This document shows positions 1 through 7,779 of a DNA stretch of 64,000 nucleotides, piece by piece. The translations under genes and the position numbers were made by a program. The notes under the pieces are model-generated. The model was not told the origin of the DNA and ran no database searches. It saw only the letters and a program-made list of their open reading frames with translations. The stretch lies in NCBI GenBank assembly GCA_031272515.1, contig JAISTR010000009.1, positions 1-64,000 on the forward strand. The letters run 5' to 3'. Within the stretch, counting starts at the first letter, position 1, and each line of letters begins with the position of its first letter. The DNA comes from Erysipelotrichaceae bacterium (GTDB taxonomy: Bacteria > Bacillota_I > Bacilli_A > Erysipelotrichales > Erysipelotrichaceae).

Positions 1-205
1 ATGCCCTGCGAAGATCAGTCTGGAATGTTATACTGGTGTCTGAGAAAAAGAAAGAACAGGTGGCTTAAATATGGTTCGGACTAACTTTGAAACTGGACCA
101 AAGATCGGGGGCAGCCCAATAGATGGTAAAGAAACCAACTTTACTAGTATTTAGAGTAATTAGTAAGTCAAGTCAATGAAAACCATCGGTTTCAGGAGGC
201 AGGAA

Positions 206-727
206 ATGAAAAAAACTTATAAACGAATCGTCTTATGTGTTTCAATTCTTGTGTTATTTTTTGCGTGCAATTGGTTTTCAATATACAGAACGGTAACGCA
301 TTTTGACTGGACAGCAACGAAATTGTCCGGCTTTAGTGTGGACTTTTATATTCCTCAAAATTGGTCACTTGAAATTGAAGACAAATTTATATATATTTAT
401 CAAATTCAAAATGACACAAAAGAAATCATTGGTATAGGAATAATTGACGAACGATTTAATGGATCTTTTTCAATTACTAGTAAATTTGGCGACATAGTTA
501 TTTTTGGAGGGTTAATCGAGCCTGAATCGAATTTCAATAGTTCTTACCAAGCGTATACAAAATGTAATGTCATTGAGTTTTGTATAGTTTCTCAAATACG
601 GGATAAATATTTTGGTCAATCAAAGTTGTCGGATAGTAAATATGAAACGATATTATTCATTTTCTTTAATCAAGATGTATCTATTGAACAGGTAAAACAA
701 TTTATGGAATCTTTTCGGAAACAATGA
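206..727 (+). CDS. Small membrane-anchored protein of unknown function
   Basis: I do not recognise this family. The 173-residue product starts with a lysine-rich stretch and one hydrophobic segment (about residues 8-25), which suggests an uncleaved signal anchor or a signal peptide, followed by a polar, probably extracytoplasmic domain of about 145 residues. I place the start at the ATG behind AGGAGGCAGGAA rather than at an ATG ten codons upstream, because only the later one has a ribosome binding site. The gene is clearly more AT-rich than the genes to its right, which fits acquisition from elsewhere. No neighbour suggests a role. Confidence 0.55.
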   Translation: MKKTYKRIVLCVSILVLFFACNWFSIYRTVTHFDWTATKLSGFSVDFYIPQNWSLEIEDKFIYIYQIQNDTKEIIGIGIIDERFNGSFSITSKFGDIVIFGGLIEPESNFNSSYQAYTKCNVIEFCIVSQIRDKYFGQSKLSDSKYETILFIFFNQDVSIEQVKQFMESFRKQ

Positions 728-825
728 AACAGTTTTGTGAAGCACAAACTGTTAACAGACATGAAAAGATTCTTGACAATGTGATAGGTGATGGAGATTT
801 AGATTTGTGGTTATAACCATATTTA

Positions 826-946
826 AAAGCGACTGTTTATTTATGGTGATTATCAGAAGCTTCTTTTAATCATAGAAATTCATGATTGATTACAAAAGAT
901 TCATGATGCAGTGGAAGTTTTCAAACGTTATGGACTGGATAAGTAG
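826..946 (+). pseudogene. Possible decayed coding remnant
   Basis: One frame reads as a plausible protein tail interrupted by a TGA: about 20 codons ending EIHD, then the stop, then LQKIHDAVEVFKRYGLDK and a TAG. The surrounding 728-954 stretch is AT-rich and otherwise holds only a 30-codon open frame from 724. The protein family cannot be named. It could equally be chance coding in AT-rich DNA. Confidence 0.25.
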
Positions 947-954
947 TGAAAGAT

Positions 955-985
955 AACAGAGCTGATAAGAGCCCTGTTTTTTTTA
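955..985 (+). terminator. Rho-independent terminator
   Basis: AACAG-A-GCT pairs with AGC-C-CTGTT across a short loop, with one mismatch, and a run of T follows. It would end transcripts coming from the left-edge islet. Confidence 0.6.
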
Positions 986-1020
986 TGAAATGAATATTGC
1001 CGACTGTTTACACAATCCCT

Positions 1021-1671
1021 TTAAATCTTCTCCCCCTGAATCGAAATAGTCACAACCTGCCAGGGGATAAACTTACCGGAAGCTCTCAGGGCTTGTGTTG
1101 CCGCATATTCCAATCCACCGCAGCAGGGTACTTCCATCCGCAGGATGGTAAGTGAACGTATGTCATTGCCGCTGATAATCTCAGTAAGTTTTTCAGTGTA
1201 ATCAACAGGATCCAGTTTCGGACAGCCGATGATTACAATTTTGCCTTGCAGAAACTCTTCGTGAAAATTGGCATGGGCATAAGCAACACAATCCGCACAA
1301 ACTAACAGATCCGCCGATTGAAAGTACTCTGCCTGCACTGGTACCAGCTGTATTTGTATTGGCCATTGCTGCAGGGCGGAAACATTCTCGCTTTTTTCTT
1401 TCAAATTCAGCTTTGGCAATAACCTCTTTGCTTGTGACCCCGGGCAGCCGGCAGGCTTTGGCTCTACAAAAGCCGGAGCCTCTTTGTTGACCATCTTGAT
1501 GGCACTTTGCGGACAGACCGGCAGGCAGTTGCCCAGACCGTCACAATAGTCCTCCCGCAATAGTTTTGCTTTGCCATCCACAATCCCGATGGCACCTTCA
1601 TGACAGGCACTTGCGCACAATCCGCAGCCATCGCACAATGCTTCATCTATTTCGATAATATCCCGTTTCAT
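1021..1671 (-). CDS. Ferredoxin-type iron-sulfur protein with C-terminal Cys-rich domain
   Basis: An electron-transfer protein of 216 residues. The N-terminal third carries a ferredoxin fold with motif I CDGCGLCASAC and motif II CDGLGNCLPVCP. Motif II lacks the second cysteine of a classical ferredoxin; the CDGLG form is, as I recall, normal for this family. The C-terminal half holds further conserved cysteines (CADC, GCPKLD, EVPCCGG), which suggests another metal or redox site. The start is the ATG after AAGGAGG; two upstream in-frame ATGs sit on or before that site. The gene is divergent from a Crp/Fnr regulator, a pairing known in anaerobic Firmicutes, often near hydroxylamine reductase genes. 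No hcp gene is visible here. Confidence 0.8.
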   Translation of the reverse strand: MKRDIIEIDEALCDGCGLCASACHEGAIGIVDGKAKLLREDYCDGLGNCLPVCPQSAIKMVNKEAPAFVEPKPAGCPGSQAKRLLPKLNLKEKSENVSALQQWPIQIQLVPVQAEYFQSADLLVCADCVAYAHANFHEEFLQGKIVIIGCPKLDPVDYTEKLTEIISGNDIRSLTILRMEVPCCGGLEYAATQALRASGKFIPWQVVTISIQGEKI

Positions 1672-1725
1672 GGTCATCCTCCTTGTATTCACAACTCTAT
1701 TATTCTATAAAGAAGAGTGAGAGTA

Positions 1726-1741
1726 CGTTGGAAATCCAACG
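1726..1741. promoter_or_regulatory. Perfect 16-bp palindrome, candidate Crp/Fnr operator
   Basis: CGTTGGA-AA-TCCAACG is a perfect palindrome directly upstream of the ribosome binding site of the Crp/Fnr-type gene and within the short region between it and the divergent ferredoxin gene. Its length and symmetry suit a dimeric regulator, so autoregulation and co-control of the ferredoxin are the simplest reading (inference). Confidence 0.55.
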
Positions 1742-1754
1742 AAAGGGGATTGAC

Positions 1755-2417
1755 ATGCCAACTTATGAGTCCATTAAAACCTGTCCGCTCTTTGCCCGGC
1801 TGGATGATGCGGAAATAGAGATGATCCTGTGCGGTCCGGGGATTACCCGGCGCACGTATCAAAGCGGGGAGATTTTGATTCGGCCAGAGCAGACCTTATC
1901 CGCCATCGGCTTTTTGATCGATGGGGAGGTGAACCTCTATAAGATCGATTATGATGGCAATCAGAGTTTGATTGCCCGCTTTTGTGCCGGCGACCTGTTT
2001 GCGGAAACCGTCGCTCTTACAAGCCAGCCGGCACCGGTCCTGGTGCAGGCTGGCTTGTCTGCTGAGGTTTTGTGGCTGGATGTGCACCAACTTTTAAAGC
2101 AATGTCCAACAGATATCCAAGCCAAGCTGACCGGCAGCCTGCTGCAGTTATTGAGTGAGAAAATTCTGTTTCTGATGAAGCGTCTGGAGATACTCACCAA
2201 GCGCAGTATCCGCGAGAAAGTATTAACCTACCTGCAACTGCAGGCAGAAAGTCAAAAACAAAAAACGGTCCTGATTCCCCATGACCGTCAACAGATGGCG
2301 GATTACCTCTGTGTCGAATGCACGGCGCTGTCTTATCAACTGTCGAAGTTAAGACAGGAAGGAATACTGGACTATCATAAAAACCGCTTCATACTGAAAT
2401 TCAAAGATGGAACCTGA
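1755..2417 (+). CDS. Crp/Fnr family transcriptional regulator
   Basis: A DNA-binding regulator of 220 residues. The first 120 or so residues form a cyclic-nucleotide-binding-like beta barrel (IDGEVNLYKIDYDGNQ, FCAGDLFAE), followed by a long dimerisation helix and a winged helix-turn-helix near residues 150-215 (DRQQMADYLCVECTALSYQL). There is no N-terminal cysteine cluster as in Fnr, so the signal is unknown. The start is the ATG after AAAGGGG; the frame is open further upstream but lacks a binding site there. It is divergent from the ferredoxin-like gene, which suggests control of redox or nitrosative stress genes. Confidence 0.85.
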   Translation: MPTYESIKTCPLFARLDDAEIEMILCGPGITRRTYQSGEILIRPEQTLSAIGFLIDGEVNLYKIDYDGNQSLIARFCAGDLFAETVALTSQPAPVLVQAGLSAEVLWLDVHQLLKQCPTDIQAKLTGSLLQLLSEKILFLMKRLEILTKRSIREKVLTYLQLQAESQKQKTVLIPHDRQQMADYLCVECTALSYQLSKLRQEGILDYHKNRFILKFKDGT

Positions 2418-2426
2418 TTTTTCTGC

Positions 2427-3845
2427 TTATACCTGTATGCTCATCCAGTGTCCCTGCGAAAAGCGCAGGGAAGAGGAGAGGTTGCGCAGGCACTGGTCAA
2501 TTAACAGCGCCACCCAGGCACCATTTAAACCCCAGCCAAAGCCATAGCATAAAAGATAAGTTAACCCCGGTCGTACGCAGGTGACGCTGATCATCATTAA
2601 CAGGGCCACAAACTTCAAGTCACCAGCCCCCCGCAAAGCCCCAAAGGTGATGACCTGTCCGATCTGCATGGCCACGGTAACCGCAATCAGAAACATCACC
2701 GGCTCACCAAGCCGGACAATCACTTCGTTGCCCTGGGAAAACAAGGTCAAAATCGGAATCCGGAAAGTGATTTCAAAGATGGCTAACAAAGCCGCGATGG
2801 ACATGCCGATGCGGCCAATGGCCTTGCAGTAAACCATGGACAGATCCGCCCGCTTCATCCCCAGATGACTGCCCACCAAGGAGGAGGAGGCAATGGAGAG
2901 ACCATCGCCTACCGCAAAGGACAGGTTGATGACCTTCATGCAGATGTTGTGGGTCGCAAAGGCGTCGGTCCCCAATCCGGCGACCGCCCGGGTATACATG
3001 AAGAATCCGATGCGGATAAACCACTGCTCAACCAGGGAAGCCGAACTGATGCGGCTGAGCTGATGGATGGCATCCATGTTGGGTTTCCAATCCTGCTTAA
3101 GTGAGAGCTGCAGAAAGCCGCCCGGACGGGAGATGGAGTACACTGCCATAGCGAAAGACACGATGTTTCCGATCATGGTCGCCAAAGCCGCGCCGGTCAC
3201 TTCCAGTCTGGGGAAGGGACCGATGCCATTGATTAATAGATAGTTGAAAATCACATTGACGATATTGGCAGTCAGGTTGGTCTTCATCGAGATTTTGGTA
3301 TTGCCCGCACCCCTTTGGGCAGAGGTCATGGTCAGCCCCACACAGGTGAAGAAGTTTCCAATCATGATGATTTTGAAATAGCCGGTGGCGATATCCAGGT
3401 AGTCCTTGCCAGCCCCGGCCAAAGCCAGGACCGGTTTCGCAAAGAGGATCCCGAAGGCGGACAAAGCAAAAGAGAGCCCCAGACTCAAAAGAATGGCATT
3501 GCGCAAAGCGCGGTTGGCATCCTCCGGATTGTTCTGGCCTTTCCTTCTTGCGACGATGACCGTCACCCCGGTGTTTAAGGCCAGTACGGTTGCCATGATG
3601 ATAAACTTGGGCTGGTCGGTAATGCCGACTGCGGCTACTGCCGCAGAGCCAAGGCCTGAGACCATAATCATGTCCATTGAGGAAATCAGGCTGATTAAAA
3701 CGGTTTCCAGCGCTGATGGCCAGGCCATGCGAAACGCTCTGCCATAGACTTCCTTATCGCTTGGCAAGTCCCCCAAACGCTTCTCTTTGGGTATCAGATA
3801 TTCGACACCGAAGAAGCGTTTGAGGGGATTACCATTGGTTTCCAT
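2427..3845 (-). CDS. MATE family multidrug/organic cation efflux transporter
   Basis: An inner-membrane antiporter expected to expel drugs or metabolites in exchange for Na+ or H+. The 472 residues are nearly all hydrophobic, with about twelve membrane segments in two similar halves; family features include AFRMAWPSALE in helix 1 and TSAQRGAGNTKISM after helix 5. The length is usual for MATE proteins. It converges on the Crp/Fnr gene with 9 bases between stops. No strong ribosome binding site precedes the chosen ATG, so the start is less certain than the identity. Confidence 0.85.
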   Translation of the reverse strand: METNGNPLKRFFGVEYLIPKEKRLGDLPSDKEVYGRAFRMAWPSALETVLISLISSMDMIMVSGLGSAAVAAVGITDQPKFIIMATVLALNTGVTVIVARRKGQNNPEDANRALRNAILLSLGLSFALSAFGILFAKPVLALAGAGKDYLDIATGYFKIIMIGNFFTCVGLTMTSAQRGAGNTKISMKTNLTANIVNVIFNYLLINGIGPFPRLEVTGAALATMIGNIVSFAMAVYSISRPGGFLQLSLKQDWKPNMDAIHQLSRISSASLVEQWFIRIGFFMYTRAVAGLGTDAFATHNICMKVINLSFAVGDGLSIASSSLVGSHLGMKRADLSMVYCKAIGRIGMSIAALLAIFEITFRIPILTLFSQGNEVIVRLGEPVMFLIAVTVAMQIGQVITFGALRGAGDLKFVALLMMISVTCVRPGLTYLLCYGFGWGLNGAWVALLIDQCLRNLSSSLRFSQGHWMSIQV

Positions 3846-4108
3846 AGAGAATATTCTATCACAAGCATTAAAAGATGAAACCGTGAATGACCGAATTCAA
3901 AAGCAAAGAATTCAGGGATTTGACAAGCCCTTAGCACAGAAAAACCAAATTATGTTAACAATGTGTGAAAATAAACATAATAAAATGCAATCAGTTTTTT
4001 GTTTATAAGGTCATTGGTACCAACTAAAATGTAAAAATTTCCATTAATCTTTTATTTTTTTCAGAATGCTGCAGTTAAAAAAACATATTTCTAATAGTTT
4101 ACACAAAA

Positions 4109-4126
4109 AAAGCGTTTACACGCTTT
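4109..4126. promoter_or_regulatory. Palindromic operator over the maltodextrin promoter
   Basis: AAAGCG-TTTACA-CGCTTT is an inverted repeat whose centre is the -35 hexamer itself. The half-sites resemble LacI/GalR-family or CcpA (cre) sites. Bound protein would block RNA polymerase directly. No LacI-type gene lies in the window, so the repressor would be encoded elsewhere. Confidence 0.65.
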
Positions 4127-4144
4127 GCGAAATGGACGTATAAT
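4115..4144 (+). promoter_or_regulatory. Sigma-A type promoter of the maltodextrin operon
   Basis: TTTACA and TATAAT are separated by 18 bases, about 140 bases before the first gene. The rest of the 3846-4283 gap is AT-rich with a 10-bp palindrome (TTGGTACCAA, 4014-4023) and no open frame I would support. Confidence 0.75.
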
Positions 4145-4283
4145 GAAAGCAGTTCAAGGGATGAAACGAGAAAAGGTCAGAGGGGATTGATTCTGTTTTC
4201 TTGTCCCAAAAAAATGGTCAAGAATGATAGAAGCAAGCTCTGTTCTTCATCTTTTATGAACGAAAGTGAAAGGAAGGAAAGTA

Positions 4284-5480
4284 ATGAAACGTATTTTAGC
4301 ACTATGCCTTACACTGGTTCTGCTCTTGTCCATGTTGGGCGGCTGTTCAAGCAACAGCGGCAGCACCAGCTCAGGGGATACAATCGTCCTCAAGGTCTGG
4401 GGTTCGCAGGAAGACCAGGTTATTCTGGGGGTTATGATTGAATCCTTCAAGGCAGCCCATCCGGATAAGACATTTGACATTTCTCTGGGCGTAGTCGGGG
4501 AATCCGATGCCAAGAGCAAATATCTGGAAGACCCGGAGGCGGCAGCCGATGTATTTGCCTTTGCCAATGACCAGCTCAAAGACCTGGTCGCAGCCGGCGC
4601 CCTTTATGAAGTAACCAGAAACAAGGACAGCATTGTCGCTGCCAACATCGAAAGCTCGATTGCGGCGGCCACCTTGGATGGCAAACTGTATGCCTATCCG
4701 ATGACTGCCGACAACGGTTACTTCCTGTACTATGACAAGTCCGTATTCAGCGAAGCGGATATCGCCTCGCTGGACAAGATGCTGGAAGTGGCAGGAGCCG
4801 CCAACAAGAAAGTCTTCATGGATGTTTCCAATGGCTGGTATATCGCCTCCTTCTTCTTGGGCGCAGGGTTGCGCTTTGCGGATGACGGCAAGATTGACTG
4901 GAACAATGCGACCGGCGAAGCAGTCGGCGAGTACATCAAGTCCTTCACCGCCAACAAAGCCTTCTTGACCGGGGATGATGACATCCTGAAGTCCGGCTTT
5001 GCGGACGGCTCGATTGCGGCCGGCGTCAGCGGTACCTGGAATGCCGCGAACATCGCTGAAATTCTGGGTGACAACTATGGCGCTGCGAAACTGCCGACCT
5101 TCAGCCTCAACGGGGTTGAGACCCAAATGGGTTCCTTCGGCGGCTTCAAGCTGATTGGCGTGAACAGCCAAACCAAGTATCCGGTGGAAGCCATGGATCT
5201 GGCCGAATGGCTGACCAACGAGGAAAACCAAATCTACCGCTTCGAAGAACGGGCTCTGGGTCCGTCCAACATCAAAGCCGCGGAAAGTGATGCGGTAAAG
5301 GAGGATGCCGCTTTGGCAGCCCTGGCTGCCCAGGCACCGTATGCCGTGGACCAAAACAATGTCCCGGGGACCTACTGGAATCCGGCGGAAGCGTTTGGTA
5401 CGGCTCTGGAGAGCAAGGACTACAGTAAATCCATTGCGGATATGCTCAATGAACTTGTGACCCAAAGCAACAGTAATTAG
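4284..5480 (+). CDS. malE: Maltodextrin-binding lipoprotein of an ABC importer
   Basis: Solute-binding component that captures malto-oligosaccharides outside the membrane and passes them to the MalF/MalG-type permease. The 398-residue product has a lipoprotein signal peptide ending in LGGC (lipidated Cys21), then a family 1 extracellular binding domain (TIVLKVWGSQEDQ near the start of the mature part, GTWNAANI and MGSFGGFKLIGV later). The start is the ATG after AGGAAGG; an in-frame ATG six codons upstream would lengthen the signal peptide. It is first in a long same-strand operon with amylases, which supports the substrate. Confidence 0.88.
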   Translation: MKRILALCLTLVLLLSMLGGCSSNSGSTSSGDTIVLKVWGSQEDQVILGVMIESFKAAHPDKTFDISLGVVGESDAKSKYLEDPEAAADVFAFANDQLKDLVAAGALYEVTRNKDSIVAANIESSIAAATLDGKLYAYPMTADNGYFLYYDKSVFSEADIASLDKMLEVAGAANKKVFMDVSNGWYIASFFLGAGLRFADDGKIDWNNATGEAVGEYIKSFTANKAFLTGDDDILKSGFADGSIAAGVSGTWNAANIAEILGDNYGAAKLPTFSLNGVETQMGSFGGFKLIGVNSQTKYPVEAMDLAEWLTNEENQIYRFEERALGPSNIKAAESDAVKEDAALAALAAQAPYAVDQNNVPGTYWNPAEAFGTALESKDYSKSIADMLNELVTQSNSN

Positions 5481-5499
5481 TCAGACGAATACTTAAGGG

Positions 5500-5528
5500 A
5501 AACCGGAGCAGTCCTGCTGCTCCGGTTT
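5500..5528 (+). terminator. Intercistronic hairpin between malE and malF
   Basis: A perfect 12-bp stem (AAACCGGAGCAG with its complement) and a 5-base loop, followed by only three T and then the malF ribosome binding site. It probably stabilises the upstream mRNA or causes partial termination, giving more binding protein than permease, as at other binding-protein genes. Confidence 0.7.
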
Positions 5529-5542
5529 CAAAAGGAGTCTCT

Positions 5543-6925
5543 ATGAAAAAGAAACGCAGTCTACTTACCCGACTGAGTGAATCAATCTCCGGATTCTTTA
5601 GTCACTTTATCAATGGAGACGGGATAACCAAAGCTTCCTATGTCGTCATGGGGCTGGGTTGCCTCTTGCGCAAACAGCTGGTCCGGGGCTTTTGTTATCT
5701 CTTAATTCAAGTGCTCTTTATCTGGTACATGCTCAGTACCGGAATCAATAACATCATCGGTTTGAAGACACTGGGTGTCAACGCCCAGGGTCAGGTCTGG
5801 GATGAAGTCAATCAGATCTACCGTTACACCAAAGGGGACAACAGCATGCTGATGCTGCTGTTTGGCGTCCTGGCGGTCTTTGTCGTCATTGGCTTTCTCT
5901 TCATTTATGCAGCCAGTGTGAAAAACGCTTATGAGAACGAACAATTGCTCAAAGTAAATAAAACACCCTCCGATTTCAATGCGGATGTAAAACGGATGTT
6001 CAATGAGAAGTTCCATGTCACGATTCTCACGCCGCCGATCCTGATGGTGTTTTTGTTTACGCTTTTGCCTTTGGTCTTTATGATTCTGATTGCCTTTACC
6101 AACTTTGACAAGAACCATCAACCGCCGGGCAACCTGTTTACCTGGGTGGGCTTGGAGAACTTCTCCGCCGCCCTCTACAATGACCCGGTCAAGTCCCACA
6201 CCTTCTTGTCCTTATTTATCTGGACTTTGGTCTGGGCGGTCTTTGCGACCTTCCTGAACTATATCTTCGGCATGATTCTGGCAATCATGATCAACAAGAA
6301 GGGGATCCGCCTCAAGAAGTTCTGGCGGACCATCTTCGTGACCACGATTGCGGTGCCGCAGTTTGTCAGCCTGATGCTGATGTCCAAGCTCTTGCATGAC
6401 CAGGGGGCCATCAATGTCCTGTTCAAGAATTTGGGCTGGATTGAAGACTTCATACCATTTCTCTCCGACCCCTTTCTGGCGAAGGTCACCGTCATTGTCG
6501 TCAACCTCTGGGTCGGGATGCCCTATACCATGCTGATTACATCTGGGATCTTAATGAACATTCCGGCGGATTTATATGAGTCGGCCAGGATTGATGGAGC
6601 CGGGCCGGTAACCCAGTTTCTCAAGATCACCATGCCCTACATGCTCTTTGTAACCACGCCATATCTGATTACCCAGTTTATCGGCAACATCAACAACTTC
6701 AATGTGATCTACCTGCTGTCGGGAGGCGGTCCGCTCTCGCTGAATTACTTCCAGGCGGGCAATACCGACCTGCTGGTGACCTGGCTATATAAACTGACGG
6801 TGAATGAGCAGAACTACTCGATGGCTTCCACCATCGGCATCATCATCTTTATCATCTGTTCGTTTTTCACCCTGGTGGTCTTCAATAAGACTTCCAGTGC
6901 CCAAAAAGAGGAGGAATTCCAATGA
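5543..6925 (+). CDS. malF: Maltodextrin ABC transporter permease, MalF type
   Basis: Membrane subunit of the importer. The 460 residues include an N-terminal extension with two or three hydrophobic segments (residues 35-75 and 95-125), then the standard six-helix permease core. The EAA loop that contacts the ATPase is seen as SARIDGAGPVTQFLKITMP. The extension is longer than in simple sugar permeases and typical of MalF. Its stop codon overlaps the start of the MalG-type gene by four bases, so the two are translationally coupled. Confidence 0.88.
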   Translation: MKKKRSLLTRLSESISGFFSHFINGDGITKASYVVMGLGCLLRKQLVRGFCYLLIQVLFIWYMLSTGINNIIGLKTLGVNAQGQVWDEVNQIYRYTKGDNSMLMLLFGVLAVFVVIGFLFIYAASVKNAYENEQLLKVNKTPSDFNADVKRMFNEKFHVTILTPPILMVFLFTLLPLVFMILIAFTNFDKNHQPPGNLFTWVGLENFSAALYNDPVKSHTFLSLFIWTLVWAVFATFLNYIFGMILAIMINKKGIRLKKFWRTIFVTTIAVPQFVSLMLMSKLLHDQGAINVLFKNLGWIEDFIPFLSDPFLAKVTVIVVNLWVGMPYTMLITSGILMNIPADLYESARIDGAGPVTQFLKITMPYMLFVTTPYLITQFIGNINNFNVIYLLSGGGPLSLNYFQAGNTDLLVTWLYKLTVNEQNYSMASTIGIIIFIICSFFTLVVFNKTSSAQKEEEFQ

Positions 6926-7776
6926 TCCGCTCACAAAAAACCCGGACGGCTCTGGGCAATACCATCATCCACATCATCCTGGGCATCATGTCCTTTATCT
7001 GGCTGATACCGATTGGCTTTCTGCTTTTGGCCTCCTTCCGCAAGGAAGCCGGAGCCTACACCAGCTATATTCTGCCCAAGGGCTATACCCTGGACAACTA
7101 CACCAAGCTGTTCACGGAGACCTCCCTGTTCAATTATCCGCGCTGGTTTTTGAACACCCTGTTTGTGGCGGTGGTCAGCTGTATTGTGACCACTATCCTG
7201 GTGCTTTTGACCGCCTATGCGCTCTCGCGCATGCGCTTTCGCCTGCGCAGGCCGTTAATGAACTTCATCATGGTACTGGGAATGTTTCCCGGCTTCATGT
7301 CGATGATTGCCGTCTACCATATCCTAAAAGCCTTCGGTCTGACGCAATCGCTCTGGGCTTTGATCCTGGTGTATTCCGGAGGGGCGGCAATGGGCTACTA
7401 CATTGCCAAGGGCTTCTTTGATACCATCCCCAAGAGCATCGATGAATCCGCGATGCTGGACGGGGCTACCAAGAGCCAGATCTTCTGGAAGATCACTTTG
7501 CCATTGTCCAAGCCGGTGGTCATCTACACCGTCTTGACCTCTTTCATCGCTCCCTGGGTGGACTTCATCTTTGTGAGCGTCATCATGAAGGACAACTACC
7601 AGAATTACACGATTGCCCTGGGACTCTATCAGATGATCTCCCGGGAGAACATCTATCAGTACTTCACGCGCTTTTGCGCCGGGGCGGTGCTGATTGCGAT
7701 ACCCATTACGATTCTGTTTATCTACATGCAGAAATACTACGTTTCCGGTATCACCGGAGGCTCGGTCAAGGGCTAG
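6922..7776 (+). CDS. malG: Maltodextrin ABC transporter permease, MalG type
   Basis: Second membrane subunit, 284 residues with six predicted helices; the EAA loop reads SAMLDGATKSQIFWKITLP. It would form a heterodimer with the MalF-type protein and be driven by the ATPase encoded further down the operon. The ATG sits inside the end of the preceding gene, and the next gene starts three bases after its stop, so the segment is tightly packed. Confidence 0.88.
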   Translation: MIRSQKTRTALGNTIIHIILGIMSFIWLIPIGFLLLASFRKEAGAYTSYILPKGYTLDNYTKLFTETSLFNYPRWFLNTLFVAVVSCIVTTILVLLTAYALSRMRFRLRRPLMNFIMVLGMFPGFMSMIAVYHILKAFGLTQSLWALILVYSGGAAMGYYIAKGFFDTIPKSIDESAMLDGATKSQIFWKITLPLSKPVVIYTVLTSFIAPWVDFIFVSVIMKDNYQNYTIALGLYQMISRENIYQYFTRFCAGAVLIAIPITILFIYMQKYYVSGITGGSVKG

Positions 7777-7779
7777 ACC

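Noticed and set aside
4371-5465. 364-codon minus-strand frame opposite the binding protein gene
   Set aside because: Shadow of malE: low-complexity, no ribosome binding site, and the plus strand codes for a clear lipoprotein.
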